Shown: piece by piece, positions 33,521-34,716 of the stretch | How the letters are laid out: the number at the start of each line of letters is the position of its first letter | Numbering within the stretch: position 1 is the first letter of the stretch | From: Propionibacteriaceae bacterium | GTDB taxonomy: Bacteria > Actinomycetota > Actinomycetes > Propionibacteriales > Propionibacteriaceae | Assembly (NCBI GenBank): GCA_025965155.1 | Contig: JAOPXN010000101.1 | Span: forward strand, 1-34,716 | DNA length: 34,716 nt | Direction: 5' to 3' | Notes under the pieces: generated by a model | What the model saw: only the letters and a program-made list of their open reading frames with translations | What the model was told of the DNA's origin: nothing | Database searches by the model: none | Program-made: the position numbers and the translations under genes

Positions 33521-34716
33521 CTCCTAGCCAACGCGCTCTTCCCGACTGATTCCAGCACACCTACCAACCCATGTGCAGCACCAAACTGCAGCAGTTCGGA
33601 TCAGTTGCGCCCGTAATCCAGCCGAGTCCCGAGCCTCGTCAGCGCCTCCCGGGTCGACGCCGAGGCGACCTGCGAATAGATGTCCATCGTCACCGAGATC
33701 TGACTGTGACGCAGAATCTGCATAGCCACCCGGGGATGCACATCAAGCTCGACAAGCAGCGACGCACAGGTCCGCCGCGTCGAATGCACCGGCACCACCG
33801 GCACACCAGCCGCCACGGCACGCTCCTTGAACTTGCGGTGGAAGTTCCGCGGATCGATCGGCAGCCCGAAGCGCGTCGACAGCACGAGACCGGTGTCATG
33901 CCACGCCGGCCCCGCCGCCAACCGCCAGGCACTCGTCATCGCACGATGAGAGATCAGCGCCTCCCCACAGATCTCCGGCATCGGCAACACCGCCTCCGAA
34001 GAGGTCGTCTTGGTCCGCCGAAGCGACAACTCCCCACCGACCCGCTGCAACTGCCACCGAATGTGCGCCTCACCCGCCTCCAGGTCCACATCCGACCACG
34101 TCAACCCCAGCACCTCACCACGACGCAAACCAAGCACCAGCAGAAGGACATAGCCGCCGTGATAGGGATCACCAGCATCCCGAGAAGACTCCAGAAACCG
34201 ACGCGCGTCCTCCACCGTCCACACCTTCCGGCTCGTAGCACGCGGCACCGACACCCGCACGAGCGCCGCCACATTCCGCGTCACCAACTCCTCGCGCGCA
34301 GCCTGCGACAATGCGGCACGCAGCACCGCATACGCCTGATGCACCGTCCAATCCGCCAGCACCTGGCGACAGCAGCGGCCGATAGCGCAGCACTGCGACC
34401 TCGCCCGCTCAGCATCCTTGCCTTGAGCGCAGCACTGGCAGACCAACCGCAGCCGGTTCAGCCACGCCTGCACATCCCGCAGCGTCAACGTGTCCAGCCG
34501 CTTCGCACGCAACTCAGGCGCGATATACCGCCGCGTGCACATCCGATAGCTGGCCACGGTGGCCGGCGCCAAAGACGGGGCAACTACCTCCTCCAGCCAG
34601 CCGTCCAGGAACTGCCCGAGCGTCGGCACCCTCGTCGCGACCACGCCACGCCGCGACGCCTCATGCAGCCTCAGATACTTCTCCCGGACATCCTCCCGGG
34701 TCTTGCCGGCAACTTA
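33521..34716. mobile_element. Left end of an element integrated at tRNA-Ala
   Basis: Directly after the tRNA-Ala 3' end comes an 80-bp gap and then a tyrosine recombinase gene transcribed toward the tRNA, the standard layout of integrative plasmids, ICEs and prophages inserted at tRNA 3' ends. The tRNA tail (about 33480-33520) would be one attachment core. The second att copy and cargo genes lie beyond the window, so element type and size are unknown. Confidence 0.5.
33601..34713 (-). CDS. int: Tyrosine recombinase/integrase, N-terminus missing or interrupted
   Basis: Catalytic residues of a phage-type integrase are complete (numbered from GTG 34644): Arg174 in GLRRGEVLGL, Lys212, His287-x-x-Arg290 in HSTRRTCASLL, His313 in LRHSQIS and Tyr323 in DIYSQV. 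The core-binding domain contains a Cys-rich insert (CQCC, then QCC and RCC; residues 69-92) that I recall from related actinobacterial integrases and that may bind zinc. The frame reads upstream of 34644 through conserved-looking GKTREDVREKYLRLHEA until a TAA at 34714-34716, so about 40-60 N-terminal residues are missing. Either this is a nonsense-disrupted gene or it starts late at GTG 34644. Confidence 0.85.
   Translation of the reverse strand, partial: VAGKTREDVREKYLRLHEASRRGVVATRVPTLGQFLDGWLEEVVAPSLAPATVASYRMCTRRYIAPELRAKRLDTLTLRDVQAWLNRLRLVCQCCAQGKDAERARSQCCAIGRCCRQVLADWTVHQAYAVLRAALSQAAREELVTRNVAALVRVSVPRATSRKVWTVEDARRFLESSRDAGDPYHGGYVLLLVLGLRRGEVLGLTWSDVDLEAGEAHIRWQLQRVGGELSLRRTKTTSSEAVLPMPEICGEALISHRAMTSAWRLAAGPAWHDTGLVLSTRFGLPIDPRNFHRKFKERAVAAGVPVVPVHSTRRTCASLLVELDVHPRVAMQILRHSQISVTMDIYSQVASASTREALTRLGTRLDYGRN

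Noticed and set aside
33246-33560. N-terminal extension of the DUF5318 frame containing GVEPRGLEPLTPCLQSRC
   Set aside because: This peptide is the antisense translation of tRNA-Ala, a known source of false protein annotations. The real start is ATG 33245.

Overview
The window is GC-rich, densely packed chromosomal DNA from an actinomycete. The evidence is GC-rich third codon positions, a deazaflavin (F420)-type nitroreductase, a mycothiol-type single-Cys ArsC relative, a DUF5318-PonA-GT87 block as in mycobacteria, a CsoR copper sensor, and many starts that look leaderless. A member of the Propionibacteriales would fit, but nothing here fixes the genus.

Left part (1-9.9 kb), mostly minus strand. 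A purine (allantoin) catabolism group comes first: an AtzH/HpxZ-like domain fused to an amidase, then pucG, then an allC-like hydrolase cut by the window edge. After a plus-strand DUF1275 membrane protein and a lipoprotein L,D-transpeptidase come the coupled pantothenate genes panD-panB-panC, a Ddn-like F420 enzyme and a DEAD-box RNA helicase.

Middle (10-24 kb). A DHA2-type MFS exporter and a secreted subtilase with C-terminal fibronectin-III repeats are followed by a very tight divergent pair (nucleotidyltransferase / EEP hydrolase). Next are an ArsC-like protein and dnaB. The 446-bp gap between dnaB and the divergent recQ holds a cluster of DnaA-box-like sequences. A complete copper module follows (csoR, copZ, copA) with a CsoR operator inside its promoter, then a Tat-exported PhoD-type phosphatase.

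Right part (24-34.7 kb). An exonuclease III gene and a hairpin-rich intergenic element precede a FemX-like/alanine-racemase-like pair, probably for cell-wall peptide modification. On the minus strand are a tyrosine phosphatase and an overlapping run DUF5318-ponA-GT87-PIG-V, an envelope assembly unit. The window ends with tRNA-Ala(TGC) and, just beyond it, a tyrosine recombinase pointing at the tRNA: the left edge of an integrated element that continues outside the window. The integrase frame is interrupted by TAA at the window edge.

The most interesting points are the fused amidase as a candidate oxalurate hydrolase, the DnaA-box cluster upstream of dnaB, the series of -10 boxes 6-7 nt before start codons, and an 18-bp divergent start region where one gene's -10 box is the other gene's Shine-Dalgarno. 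I saw no CRISPR array, rRNA, insertion sequence or obviously new multi-gene system.
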